64,000 nucleotides of DNA from assembly GCA_034519515.1 (NCBI GenBank), contig JAXHOK010000006.1:248001-312000 (forward strand), written 5' to 3'. This stretch comes from Arcicella sp034519515. GTDB lineage: Bacteria; Bacteroidota; Bacteroidia; Cytophagales; Spirosomataceae. Below are positions 52,312 to 61,788 of this stretch, piece after piece; position 1 is the first letter of the stretch; each line of letters starts with the position of its first letter. Below the pieces are notes generated by a model. The model saw only the letters and a list, made by a program, of their open reading frames with translations. It did not search any database and was not told the DNA's origin. A program made the position numbers and the translations under genes.

Positions 52312-52968
52312 TTATAATCCTAATTTCACCATTTGCTCTTCTATGTATTTTTTATTTTTGGTCAAAAGAGTAACAATCGTTGTTAAATCTGCGTCAGAGG
52401 AATTGTACCCATTACTCACGCTATAATTTTTTCCTTCCAAAACGACAAAAAACCATAGTCTTCCCGTTACATAGCACCCAAAAACAGGGTTGTCATTCTC
52501 ATTGCGAGTTTGGGCAGCAACCATCGCAATCAGTAATTGTCCGAGGGGGTCATTATCTCTTTTTAGTTCCTGTTTATATTCGTGCAAGAAGAAAAAAGGC
52601 TGTTTAGGCACCATTTTGCCAGTTGCTACCATAAAATCTACCTCACCACTTAGGATATATTCGTCCGTTTCGGCGGTTAATTGTCGCCCGAAAAAAGTTC
52701 TGTAACGACCCAAATAATCAAATCTGACAAGATTAATAATCTTTCCAATAAAACGGACTTTTAACTCTTCTTCGTTCAAATATTCAATATATTCCAATAA
52801 TTCATCCTTCAAAACATCCAGGATAGATAGTGTTTCTTTGGATAAAACTATGCCCGACGCATCAAGCCACTCAGTTAGGGCAGGAAGGTTTTTTTGACGT
52901 TTGATGTCAAAAGTGTTTTCAACATCTTCGGAAGTCCAGAATTTGAATGATTTGGTTTTCTTTTTCAT
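52312..52968 (-). CDS. PD-(D/E)XK-fold nuclease-like protein inside the biotin locus
   Basis: The 218-residue product has a helical N-terminal half (VLKDELLEYIEYLNEEELKVRFI) and then the core SGEVDFMVATGKMV...FFFLHEYKQELKRD. The order D (VDF), then E-x-K (HEYK), is the PD-(D/E)XK signature. I recall similar proteins as solitary, often multi-copy genes in Bacteroidota. It lies between bioF and bioD on the same strand, with its own terminator-like hairpin. Function unknown. Confidence 0.7.
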   Translation of the reverse strand: MKKKTKSFKFWTSEDVENTFDIKRQKNLPALTEWLDASGIVLSKETLSILDVLKDELLEYIEYLNEEELKVRFIGKIINLVRFDYLGRYRTFFGRQLTAETDEYILSGEVDFMVATGKMVPKQPFFFLHEYKQELKRDNDPLGQLLIAMVAAQTRNENDNPVFGCYVTGRLWFFVVLEGKNYSVSNGYNSSDADLTTIVTLLTKNKKYIEEQMVKLGL

Positions 52969-53009
52969 TACACGAATATTTATACTTCAAATTTACACAA
53001 AATAGCCTT

Positions 53010-54171
53010 TCAAAGCAATTTCCTCAATACCTCAAAAATCCTCGAAATCTCTTCTTCTGTATTAAAATCGTGTAAACAAATGCGTAATCTTTCTTTACCT
53101 TTCGGAACGGTTGGTGATACAATTGGGCGAATATCCAAACCCGCTCTTTGCAATTCCGAAGCCACAAATCTACATTTTTCATTACCCGAAATAATGATAC
53201 ATTGAATGGCTGAAATGCTTTTAATTAGCTGTAAATCAGAGATTTGTAAGGCTTCTTTTTTGAAAAAAGAAATTAACTTATGTAAATTTTTATTACTAAA
53301 ATTGGGGGATTTTAATAATTGATATGCCTGACGAACGCTCTCGTGGGTATGGTGCGGGGCAGCGGTTGAGTATATGAATGGTCGGGCAAAATTAATGAGA
53401 TAATCTCGTAGATTTTTGCTTCCCAACACAATTGCACCATGACAACCCAAGGCTTTTCCGAAAGTTACGACACGGGCAAAAACTTTATCTTCCAAACCCA
53501 ATTCTGAGACTAATCCACGACCATTTCGTCCAAATACGCCCGAAGCATGAGCTTCGTCCACGATGAGGTTTGCCCCGTATTTTTCACATAAATCGCTAAT
53601 TTCTTTCAAAGGAGCAGTATCGCCATCCATGGAATAAACAGATTCTATGGCGATGAATAGAAGCCCCCCAGCCCCCAGAGGGGGAGTTCCCGAGTGTAAT
53701 TTTAACTCCCCTTCTGGGGGACTGGGGGGCTATTTTCCTTTCCAAACTTTCCAAGTCATTATGCCCAAATTTATACCTCGTGGCGTAGCTCAATCTGGCT
53801 CCATCAATCATGCTGGCATGGATGAGTTCGTCGGTCAAAAGCACATCGTTTTTTTGGGGAATACACGATAATAAACCCACGTTTGCATCATAGCCCGAAT
53901 TGAAAATTAGTCCTGCTTCCGCCCCGTGGAAATCGGCAATTTCTTGTTCTAAATCTTCAATAAACTTGGTGTTTCCTGCTAAGAGTCTTGAACCTGTTGC
54001 TCCCGAAGAAAAATTATATATTTCAGAATTTAGCTCTATTTTTTGGGAAAATCCAAGATAATCGTTGGAACAAAAATCTACCAAATTTTCTTTGGTTCGT
54101 AGAGTGCGAAAAAGTAATAGCTCTTTACGTTGGTTGATGATGTATTGGAGATGTCTTTCTATGTGCTTCAC
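53010..54171 (-). pseudogene. bioF: 8-amino-7-oxononanoate synthase, interrupted by a palindromic insert and frameshift
   Basis: BioF condenses pimeloyl-ACP or -CoA with alanine using PLP. The N-terminal part (53596-54171) has VDFCSNDYLGFSQ and SGATGSRLLAGN. The C-terminal part (53010-53630) has DGDTAPLKEISDLCEKYGA, LIVDEAHASGVFG and the PLP-lysine region VVTFGKALGCHGA. Between them, at 53663-53730, lies a 68-bp GC-rich palindrome that reads APQSPRRGVK...NSPSGGWGA. After it the frame is off by one. Removing one G from the G6 run restores FIAIESVYSMDGD. Without that change the gene is split in two and probably inactive. Confidence 0.9.
53663..53730. repeat. GC-rich palindromic element inside bioF
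   Basis: GCCCCCCAGCCCCCAGAGGG and CTTCTGGGGGACTGGGGGGC are inverted arms around AGTT...AACT. I recall this CCCCCAGCCCCC/GGGGGCTGGGGG type as a frequent palindrome in Bacteroidota genomes. Confidence 0.85.
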
Positions 54172-54189
54172 GACCTATATTTTAAGCCA

Positions 54190-54197
54190 CAAAGATA
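54190..54197 (-). promoter_or_regulatory. TATCTTTG -7 element of bioF
   Basis: CAAAGATA on plus reads TATCTTTG on minus, 18 bases before the start, so the leader is very short. Confidence 0.5.
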
Positions 54198-54278
54198 ACC
54201 ATTAAATAAATATTACAGGCTATTTTGGTCATTCACAAGCCATTTGACGTATATTCTATAAATATTTAAAATTTCTCT

Positions 54279-54376
54279 TGACATTACGCATATTTATTAT
54301 GTAACTTTACTCTCAATAGGTGTAGAACTATTTACTAAGATTGCCCAGATGGTTTCCGTCTGGGCAACTTTTTTTG
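54279..54376 (+). ncRNA. Candidate small RNA with promoter and terminator
   Basis: TTGACA (54279) and TAACTTTA (54302) lie 17 bases apart, and a terminator TTGCCCAGA...TCTGGGCAACTTTTTTT ends at 54376. The predicted transcript is about 60 bases with no ORF. The IS element begins 10 bases after the T run. Confidence 0.45.
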
Positions 54377-54385
54377 TCTCAAATC

Positions 54386-56048
54386 GGGTCACTTGGTAAA
54401 TAGCTAATAAACTGATTTACAAACACATATAGATAGTATTTTGTAGAAAAATACCTCGTAATATCGCTTTTGAAGGCGAAAACGAGGTATTTTTGCATTT
54501 TAAATAAAATTTATAAGTATGCAAAATCAGAATAAAATTTTGGAACTCAAAAAAAATTTGCGTTTCGTTACTCAGAAGCAGTCATAGATTGCTTTTTGGA
54601 CAGTGAGCTTGGAGAGCTTTGGCAGGTGCTACCGTTAGCGTCTTTGGCGAGTAGTGTTAGCTTACCCGAACCTAAGAGTTCAGCGGGTCGCCCTGGGTGG
54701 TTTGATGTTGAGCAAGCCATGTCAGTGATGTTTTTGAAACATTACGAAGCCCATAGCGATGCTAAAATTATTGAGAATCTCAATTTTCATATTGGGTATC
54801 AATTATTCAGTGGTGTGGTACTGGCAGAAGATCAAAAAATCAAAGACACTACCCTATTATCTTCTTGGCGTAGCAAGTTTGGACACTCCATGGATGTGTA
54901 TTTTTTTCAGAGTATTCTACAACATCATTGGAAGGGACACATTTCAGATAAAAATGTGTGCAAGATGGATGCCTCTTGTATGGAATCTTACATTACCTAC
55001 CCCACCAGCATTAAACTTTTGTGGCGAGCCTTGGAGTGGTTGAATAGTCGAATCAAAGAGGTTTGTAAGCAACTCAAACGAGCCAAGCCCCGCAATAAAT
55101 TCAAGGAGCAAAAGAAGAAACAAAGGGAATATCAACTCTTGAAAAAGCCCTCTCATCAAAAACGACTCAAACGCCAAAAAGCCCTTTTGCATCATGTGAA
55201 TGTGATGATACACCAATTGGAATCTTTATCGGTTGACCACCTCAAAACAAGCCACCAAGAGCGATTATTGATCATTAAAGCCATGTTTGAGCAACAAGAG
55301 CAATGTTTCAACCAACCTGAAAGTAAGATTGAAAATCGAATTGTTTCTCTTCATAAACCCTATGTCAGACCCATTATAAGAGGTAAGGAAAATAAACCGC
55401 TGGAATTTGGAGCAAAGATTCATATGTATCAGGTGGATAACTTTGATTTTATTGAATACATTGACTTTAATAATTTCAATGAAACTACTCGCTTTAAGTC
55501 CACTATTGACCACCACCAAGTCCATTTTGGAGAAGTCAAACAAGCCGCCGCCGACCGAATCTACCACACCAACAAGAATCGAACTATCTGTAACGATAGT
55601 AAAATTAATCATAATTTTACCCCCAAAGGAACACCGCCCAAAGACCCTATTATTGCTAAACAAAAACGAAAATTAAGAGAAATCTTATCGGTTGATAGAG
55701 GTACTCGTCTCGGAGGGGGCTTTTGGCAATATTAAAAATCATTACTTGGGCAGAGCCAATAAAGCCCGAACCCAAGACAACGAAATCATCTGGATTTTCT
55801 TTTGTGTTCATGCCGCTAATGCTGCTAAAATCAGAAAGAAGTTTTTTAATAAAAAGACAAGCCCAGAGCCTCAATAAGTTACCCAAAAGGCTTACTACAC
55901 CAGCTAAACGTATAAGAACCCTTCTGCGGTTGGGCTAAGAAAATATTGCCTAAAATATCACAAATAGATACAGACAATAAGTGAAAAGTGAAAAAACAAA
56001 AAAAACAACCAAATATTCTTTGGTTGGCTTCTATTTACCAAGTTACCC
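54386..56048 (+). mobile_element. IS element (IS1182/IS5-like), about 1663 bp
   Basis: The ends are imperfect inverted repeats: GGGTCACTTGGTAAATAG at left and, in complement, GGGTAACTTGGTAAATAG at right. TCAAATC flanks both ends as a likely 7-bp target duplication. It contains one transposase gene broken in two places, a terminator-like hairpin near the left end (54448-54495, ATACCTCG/CGAGGTAT) and one near the right end (55996-56030). A MITE lies 69 bases further on. Confidence 0.85.
54519..55877 (+). pseudogene. DDE transposase of the IS element, two frameshifts
   Basis: The start ATG at 54519 (MQNQNKILELKK) leads into an A8 run (54549-54556), after which the transposase frame is off by one and continues FAFRYSEAVIDCFLDSELG. 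The main part (to 55733) has MDASCMESYITYPTSIKLLW, with the first catalytic Asp, and VRPIIRGKENKPLEFGAKIH. Near 55712 an extra G shifts the frame again, and the C-terminal EGAFGNIKNHYLGRANKART with the catalytic Glu is in another frame. The catalytic parts are therefore separated. This fits IS1182/IS5-type transposases. It is a pseudogene unless the indels are errors. Confidence 0.8.
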
Positions 56049-56117
56049 TCAAATCCAATAAATCTTCAAATTATTTAAGAGAGTATCGTTCACAAAACTC
56101 TTGTAATCTTCCTCTTA

Positions 56118-56281
56118 GAAGCCGTTTTAAAATATCTTACGACAAATTCTGATTGTCTTATTGTGACTATCGAAGCCATATTTTTTACACAAGATACGCT
56201 GTATATTCCTTAAAAAAATATGATTCCGTTACTCAAAAAATACAATCAGGCTTTATTCAGAATATATTTTAAAACGGCTTC
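56118..56281 (+). mobile_element. 164-bp MITE, copy 3
   Basis: It has the same terminal inverted repeats GAAGCCGTTTTAAAATAT and length as copy 1, with a TTA/TTA duplication (56115-56117, 56282-56284). Confidence 0.9.
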
Positions 56282-56380
56282 TTAATTCTTATTTTTGAAT
56301 AAAAAAATGTTTTATAGAAACGCTCGTAGATAACAAAGTTGATACAAACCAAAGAAAACTTTTAGAATCGTGGCAAATTG

Positions 56381-56572
56381 AGGAACGGGAAAATAATAAG
56401 TGGATGAATTTTTAAATGTTATTTTTTGTGCCAATCAAGGCGATAAAACCGTGCGACGGTCGCCGCAGTTTAGCATCGCTAAATGAGGATTTAATCTGGG
56501 CGGCATTCCGCAACGTAGAGTGGTGCAAAAAAGGGCATTTAAAAAACGTCTACTTATTGTTTTTCAGTTCCT
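56381..56572. repeat. Structured inverted repeat, family B copy 2
   Basis: The outer arms AGGAACGGGAAAATAATAAG and CTTATTGTTTTTCAGTTCCT pair. The core words CAATCAAGGCG, AAAACCG, GCTAAATGAGGATTT, CAACGTAGAGTGGTGCAAAA match copy 1 at 23943. Confidence 0.7.
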
Positions 56573-56704
56573 AATGAAAACACCAGAGAATTTAGAATAA
56601 ATGCTCATGGTAAAATTAAGAAATTGATTCAAGAAAGGAATGGCGATATGACTGAATTTAAAAAGCATTGTGGAACTTTTCAAAACAGTACTCGTTTTGG
56701 GTGA
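56573..56704 (+). pseudogene. Possible gene remnant
   Basis: A short frame without start reads ENTREFRINAHGKIKKLIQ, then ERNGDMTEFKKHCGTF and stops at TGA. It looks like the end of a coding region cut by the structured repeat just upstream. No family is recognised. Confidence 0.2.
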
Positions 56705-56744
56705 GGGAGCATCTAATTAATAAAGTACCCATGACTTCCATTAA

Positions 56745-56823
56745 ACTTCCCGAAAGTAGAAATAACTTTCGGGAAGTTATCCAGAGATTTACTTCCCGAA
56801 AGTTATTTTTACTTTCGGGAAGT
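56745..56823. repeat. Two hairpins of the CTTCCCGAAAGT family, copies 2 and 3
   Basis: ACTTCCCGAAAGT...ACTTTCGGGAAGT occurs at 56745-56777 and again at 56791-56823, 13 bases apart, with loops AGAAATA and TATTTTT. The third copy is at 26215. Confidence 0.85.
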
Positions 56824-56896
56824 TCATACCAGAAGTGGGTATGTTTAAATTTGTATGCTCCCTAAAAAGAAATTTCGAGAAATAATAAATGAACCT

Positions 56897-58071
56897 CTAC
56901 GCCCTCAATTCCCCAAAAGTCAAAGGCGTTTCGGGCGTTTGTTTGGGCGTTCTGCCTTGGATTTCAGAGAGTTTTGCGGTTTTTAGATGGGGCAAAACTA
57001 ATTTTCCAAAGTATTCACATTCTTCAATTAACGGATAGCCCGAAAGGATGAAAGCCCGTACGCCCATATCCATATAACGATTCATTTTTTCAATAATCTG
57101 TTGAGGATTGCCCACAATGGCAGCCCCACAGCCCGACCTGGCCCGCCCGATTCCCGTCCAAAGCATGGGTTCCACGAAATCGTCTTCATCGGCATTTTTT
57201 CTAAATTCATCTTGTCTCAATACGCCCGCTGATTTGGAATCTTGGGTGCGATGCTTCAATTTCTCAGCCGTTTCAGCATCAAATTTTGACATTAATTCTT
57301 TGGCATAAGCCTTTGCTTCGGCTTCGGTTTCTCTTACTATGATGTGTACCCGCAAGCCAAAATCCATCGTTTCTGCCATGTTTAGCGGCTGCACGATGGC
57401 TCATGTCTTTCATGGTGGCGTAAATGCTATCTTCGGGTTCGGGCCACATCAAAAATACATCGCAATATTTGGCACAAACTTCTTTCGAGCCAGGTGAAAT
57501 TCCTCCAAAATACAATAATGGCCCACCATTTTGCTGATAAGGTTTTACGGGGTCGGTGGGCATTTTTATTTTATAAATATCTCCATCAAAATCGATTTCA
57601 TCTTGTGTCCAAGCCTGTTTTAAAATTTCGAATTACTTCTTCGCAACGTTTGTAACGTAATTCGTGGTCTTCTTTCATGCCTGGTAAATCAGAATTGATG
57701 ATATTTACCGTCAGGCGACCTTCCAAAATATGATCAAGCGTTGCCAAATGCCGTGCCAACATGGGCGGATGAATTTCGCCCGTGCGGATGGCGGCAAGCA
57801 TATTGATGTTTTTGACTTGGGGAGCCATCGCTGCCGCAAAAGGCAAAACTTCCTGACCCACCACATAAGAAGTTGGCAAGAGAATATTCTTGAAACCCAA
57901 TTCATCGGCAGTCTTGATTATTTCTGAACAATGAGCAAAATTACTTCTCCGAGAACCATCAACCGTACCCAAATAGCCAGTATCGCCCCCACACAAATCA
58001 TCAAACCAAGCCACTTCCGCAACTCGTTCTTTGGTTCTGATTTCTACTTGTTTTTTGGTTTCTTTCATCAT
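56897..58071 (-). pseudogene. Alkanesulfonate-monooxygenase-like flavin enzyme, two frameshifts
   Basis: This is a luciferase-like, FMNH2-dependent monooxygenase of the SsuD type, which releases sulfite from sulfonates. The N-terminal third (from 58071) has VAEVAWFDDLCGGDTGYLG and ILLPTSYVVGQE. The middle has GGPLLYFGGISPGSKEVC and VFLMWPEPEDSI. The end has MDFGLRVHIIVRETEAEA and GTGRARSG-like WTGIGRARSGCGAAIVG. The frame breaks near 57626 and near 57370, each by one extra A (coding strand) in a short A run. Restoring them gives one product of about 390 residues. The start overlaps the cytochrome c stop (ATGA). Confidence 0.85.
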
Positions 58072-58475
58072 TTTTCTAACTGATACCATTTTATATTTTT
58101 CAAACTTGCTCTACGATTCACCTTTTCGCTGGGCGGATAATTTTTAGCTAAATAATCTAAAATCTTGGGTTCAGATTCTCCCAAATCCCAGAGTTTTTGC
58201 TTTTGTTGCATCCAGCGAATTTTTTCGAGCCAGCCCTGTCGGTCGGTGTGAAATTGGGTGATTAATTTACTCGAATGACAACCCGTGCAATTGGCAATGA
58301 CTAAATCTAAATGTTCAGAAATGATTAAGCCAGTATTTTCATCAACTTTTATCAAAGTATCAGATTTTACGGACTTTTCAAAGGAAGCCTTCCGTGTGTC
58401 CATTTTCTCAAAACCTAAACTCATCAAGAAAAAGCCCACAAAAAGTAGGGCGAATATTTTATGTATTTTCTTCAT
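58068..58475 (-). CDS. Periplasmic c-type cytochrome, probable electron acceptor of sulfite oxidase
   Basis: I chose the ATG at 58475 (MKKIHKIFALLFVGFF), which follows the sulfite oxidase stop by one base. A signal peptide leads to a single-heme domain with NCTGCHSSK (C-x2-C-H). The distal ligand may be a Met in IRWMQQKQKLWDLGE. The order oxidase-cytochrome is that of SorAB-type sulfite dehydrogenases, so it should take electrons from the Moco subunit. It depends on the Ccm system encoded at 40-46 kb. Confidence 0.88.
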   Translation of the reverse strand: MKKIHKIFALLFVGFFLMSLGFEKMDTRKASFEKSVKSDTLIKVDENTGLIISEHLDLVIANCTGCHSSKLITQFHTDRQGWLEKIRWMQQKQKLWDLGESEPKILDYLAKNYPPSEKVNRRASLKNIKWYQLEK

Positions 58476-58476
58476 T

Positions 58477-59709
58477 TTACGCAATTTTTACAGCAATTCT
58501 ATAACATGAATTATTGAGATAACCCCCTGGATTCCAAGCGGGTATCACCATTGGTTGAGCGATTCCGTTGCTATCAGTGGCTTTTGCCCAAACTTCGTAA
58601 TACCCTTTCTGAGGGAAATCAATTTTGACTGTCCAATGTTGCCAAGCCAAACGGTTTTTGGGTTTTTCTAAGGTGCATTTTTGCCAAGTTGCTCCAAAAT
58701 CTATTGAAATATTCACGGCAGAAACTTCAAAATCTCCCGCCCAAGCGTGTCCACGTATTTCAAGTGACTTTTTTTCGGTTAAAATTGCTCCTGTTTGTGG
58801 GTAAGTAATAACGGATTTCACGGGCATAGATTCGATGATTTTGAACTCGCTATCTGCCAATTTTTCACCCGCTTCAATTGGATATTTGGGAACACGGTAA
58901 CTGTGTCCTGTCATTTTTTCACCGTCATGCACCTTGTTTCTAATCACAATTTTGGAAAGCCATTTGCCCGAAACCGAAGCAGGATAACCACCCACCACCA
59001 ACCGCAACGGAAAGCCGTGCAACATCGGAATATCCTGCCCGTTCATTGCCCAAGCCAACAGCGTTTCATCTTCGAGGGCTTTCTTCATCGGCACGCCTCT
59101 TGAAATGGATGATTTTGTCGGGTCGTTACTCAAATGCGTATCTTTCCCGTAGTAACCAATGTAAACCGCATCGTCCTTTATTCCCACACTTTCCAATACA
59201 TCACGCAAGCGAACGCCCGTCCATTCTGCACAGCTTACGGCTCCGTCTTGCCACTGATTACCAGAGGTTTGGGGCGTGAATCCGTATCGTCCATTACCCG
59301 CACATTCCATCGTAAGTTGATAGGTATAAGTCTTGAATTTTGTCTTTAAATCTTTGAGCGTAAACACTTTACGAGTTTTTGCTGATTCGCCCTCGATGAT
59401 TAATTCCCATTTATTGGTATCAATATTTTCGGGTAAATTACCGTTGTTTCGCACAAACATTTTGTCGGCAGGAGTAACTGCATCGTCCAGTAAATGAGGT
59501 GGCGTTTCGATGTTTAGTGGACGGTCGTTCAGTAATATTAAATCTTTGTTTTTACCTGTTGGTAAGTCTAATTTCTGAAACGCTCCTTCTCCTAAAATGG
59601 AGACATTTTGGGGAATATTTTTGGCAAAAACTACCCTACTTCCCAACACAGAAGCGAGTCCCAAGGCAGTTTTTTGAATAAATTTTCGACGATTGTTATT
59701 AGTTTGCAT
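58477..59709 (-). CDS. Sulfite oxidase-type molybdoenzyme, Tat-exported
   Basis: The 410-residue product has a twin-arginine start (NNRRKFIQKTALGLASVLG) and a sulfite oxidase fold. The cysteine in LTMECAGNGRYGF is the Moco ligand, and GNQWQDGAVSCAEWTGVRL and PMLHGFPLRLVVGGYPA are conserved. A C-terminal dimer domain (about residues 300-400, IRGHAWAGDFEVSAVNISIDFGATW) completes it. It should oxidise sulfite to sulfate in the periplasm. It is transcribed with the cytochrome and the SsuD-like gene. Confidence 0.93.
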   Translation of the reverse strand: MQTNNNRRKFIQKTALGLASVLGSRVVFAKNIPQNVSILGEGAFQKLDLPTGKNKDLILLNDRPLNIETPPHLLDDAVTPADKMFVRNNGNLPENIDTNKWELIIEGESAKTRKVFTLKDLKTKFKTYTYQLTMECAGNGRYGFTPQTSGNQWQDGAVSCAEWTGVRLRDVLESVGIKDDAVYIGYYGKDTHLSNDPTKSSISRGVPMKKALEDETLLAWAMNGQDIPMLHGFPLRLVVGGYPASVSGKWLSKIVIRNKVHDGEKMTGHSYRVPKYPIEAGEKLADSEFKIIESMPVKSVITYPQTGAILTEKKSLEIRGHAWAGDFEVSAVNISIDFGATWQKCTLEKPKNRLAWQHWTVKIDFPQKGYYEVWAKATDSNGIAQPMVIPAWNPGGYLNNSCYRIAVKIA

Positions 59710-59831
59710 GAATAAAAACGACTAAATCGTTGGTTGGTCAATGTTGAGTATCAAATTTGGCTTAATGTTCTCAGAAAAGCAAGAAAATCAGACCGTAGAT
59801 TTTACGGATTTACGCTGATTTATTTTAACTT

Positions 59832-59839
59832 TATATTTG
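59832..59839 (+). promoter_or_regulatory. TATATTTG -7 element of the symporter gene
   Basis: An exact TAnnTTTG match, directly followed by the CCGCCCCGTGG palindrome. Confidence 0.5.
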
Positions 59840-59840
59840 A

Positions 59841-59880
59841 TCCGCCCCGTGGTTGGTGAGGACACCAACCACGGGGCGGA
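59841..59880. repeat. 40-bp palindrome, same family as the bioA insert
   Basis: TCCGCCCCGTGGTTGGTG and CACCAACCACGGGGCGGA are perfect inverted arms with an AGGA centre. The sequence matches the unit inside bioA. Confidence 0.9.
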
Positions 59881-59884
59881 GAGA

Positions 59885-59968
59885 CGTAACTGTAACACGG
59901 ACAGCCTTGTCCGTAACAAAAAAGAGTTTATTTAGCTACGGACAAGGCTGTCCGTGTTACAGTTACGG
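59885..59968. repeat. 84-bp palindrome (GTAACACGGACAGCCTTGTCC type)
   Basis: CGTAACTGTAACACGGACAG and CTGTCCGTGTTACAGTTACG are inverted arms, each with an inner GGACA/TGTCC hairpin, separated by a short AT-rich loop. Confidence 0.9.
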
Positions 59969-59992
59969 CAAATCCTAATCACCCAAAAACCC

Positions 59993-61787
59993 ATGCTAAA
60001 AATCCCTCGAATGGTTTGATATTGTTGTTGTCGTTGTTGCTTTGCTGTTTTTGGTGGTGGCGAGTATGTATTCCAGTTTCAAGAAAAAAGATGCCGAAGA
60101 ATATTTTATGGCGGGGCGTTCGTTGCGTTGGTGGTCGGTGGCGGGGTCAATTTTTGGTACAAATATTCACGCCCAACAAATCATCGGCATGATGGGTATT
60201 GGCTATTCCATCGGGTTTGCCCAAAGCCATTACGAAATCTGGGCTATTCCTGCCATTTTGGTTTTGTGCTACATTTTTATACCGATTTACCGAAAGAAAA
60301 ACTTTTTCACCCTCTCTCAATTCCTCGAAACTCGTTTCAACTCCCAAGCCCGATTAGTTTACACTTGCTTAATGGTCATTTTTATTATGATTCAATTAAT
60401 CGGTGGCTTTTACATCGGCAGCCGCACATTGGGGCTTTTGTTTGAAGGAACGAGTTGGGATGTAACTTACATTCGGGGAATTTTTATCATCGCTTCTATC
60501 ACGGTTTTATTCACCGTTTTTGGAGGTATGGAATCCGTCGTAATTGCCGATAATATCCTGACAATCATGATGATACTTTCGGTTTTGTTGATGGGAACAC
60601 TCACGTATATGCAGCCCGAAATCGGAGGATTATCGGGGCTGTTGGCATTAGACCACGCCGAAGCAAACAAGATGCACTTGTACTTACCCTCCAATCATCC
60701 CAAGTTGCCGTGGAGTGGCATTTTTACGGGTTTGACCATTCTGAATATGTTTTATTGGACAACCAATCAGTACCAAGTTCAACGAGTTTTAGCCGCAAAA
60801 ACTGACCGAGATGCTAAATTAGGAGCAATTGCCGCAGGATTTTTGAAACTCATCATTCCTTTCTTTTCGATTGGTGTGGGTACTGCTGCTTTTTATTTGT
60901 TCAAAATCAGGTTGGGAACGGATGCGGTGAAACCCGATGATACTTTTTTGACCTTGCTAAAAACTGTTGTACCAGCGGGTTACGGTTTCATCGGATTAAT
61001 TTTAGCAGGTTTGATTTGTGCCATTTTTTCTGCCATTTATTCGATGATGAATTCGGTTTCCACGATGATGGCTTTTGATATTTTCAGAACATATATTAAC
61101 CCACAAGCCTCTGATAAACAGACCGTTAGGTTTGGGCAAGCGATGGTTTTTATAATATGTGCCATTGCGGGAGTTTTAGCTTTTTCGACTTACGACCCTA
61201 ATTCTTCCGATAATTTTTTCTTGAAATTAGCCAGTCAAACATCCTATATCAAACCTGGTTTGGTGGTAGTTTTCTTTTGGGGAGTGCTTTGGAAACCCAC
61301 CAATCCCATTGCGGCGGTGATTGTTTTGGCAGGTTCGCCCTTCATCGGTTTGGGTTGTGATTGGCTTTATGAAAACCAATTAGTGAACATTTCTTTCATA
61401 AAAAACACCTTTGGCGAAACTTTCAATTTCTTGTATCGAGTTTTTAGTATTTTCACGATAGGCTCAGTTTTGGTGGTAATTCTTTCAAAGTACTTCAATA
61501 GCATTGGGAAGGGCAAAGTGGCGGAATATGATTTAGAGATTTCATTATCGGGTATTGGAGGGGCTTTATTAAGATTTTTTATTATCCAAATTCCCTTTAT
61601 TTTACTTGCTCTCACGCACACAATTAGCCCGCAGATGGCAGCAACACCCGCCTCTATTGTGTGTATGGGCTTGTTTTTGTGGTATTTGAAAAAAGAAAAA
61701 GAAGACATCCCATTTTATCAATCCGATGTTTTTTATGCAGGATTATTGACCTCGGCAATGGTGTGGATTATGTTCTTTTTTGCGTAA
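59993..61787 (+). CDS. Sodium/solute symporter family (SSS) transporter, N-terminal frameshift
   Basis: The product is an SSS transporter of about 595 residues with about 14 membrane segments. Conserved parts include KKKDAEEYFMAGRSLRWW, GSIFGTNIHAQQIIGMMG, NMFYWTTNQYQVQRVLAAK and FSAIYSMMNSVSTMMAFD. The open frame has no ATG upstream of the first membrane segment. The ATG at 59993 joins it if one C is removed from CCC at 60004-60006, giving MLKILEWFDIVVVVVALLF, the usual start. The substrate is unknown; sugars or small acids are likely. The next minus-strand gene encodes a hydroxyacid dehydrogenase. Confidence 0.88.
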
Positions 61788-61788
61788 A

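Larger units (their letters stand above)
56049..56896. other. 850-base repeat-rich gap after the IS
   Basis: It holds MITE copy 3, a family B structured repeat, a short gene-remnant frame (56573-56704) and two CTTCCCGAAAGT hairpins. No intact gene is seen. Confidence 0.6.
59710..59992. other. Spacer between sulfite oxidase and symporter with a promoter and two palindromes
   Basis: AT-rich DNA is followed by a TATATTTG promoter (59832) and two free palindromic elements (59841-59880 and 59885-59968) that should lie in the symporter mRNA leader. Confidence 0.6.

Noticed and set aside
54549..54560. Programmed -1 frameshift in the transposase A8 run
   Set aside because: It is possible, but the same gene has a second, +1-type break at 55712 and many homopolymer indels occur nearby, so decay or error is simpler.
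56668..56865. 65-residue ORF over the doublet hairpins
   Set aside because: It runs through two non-coding hairpins and its residues reflect the palindromes.
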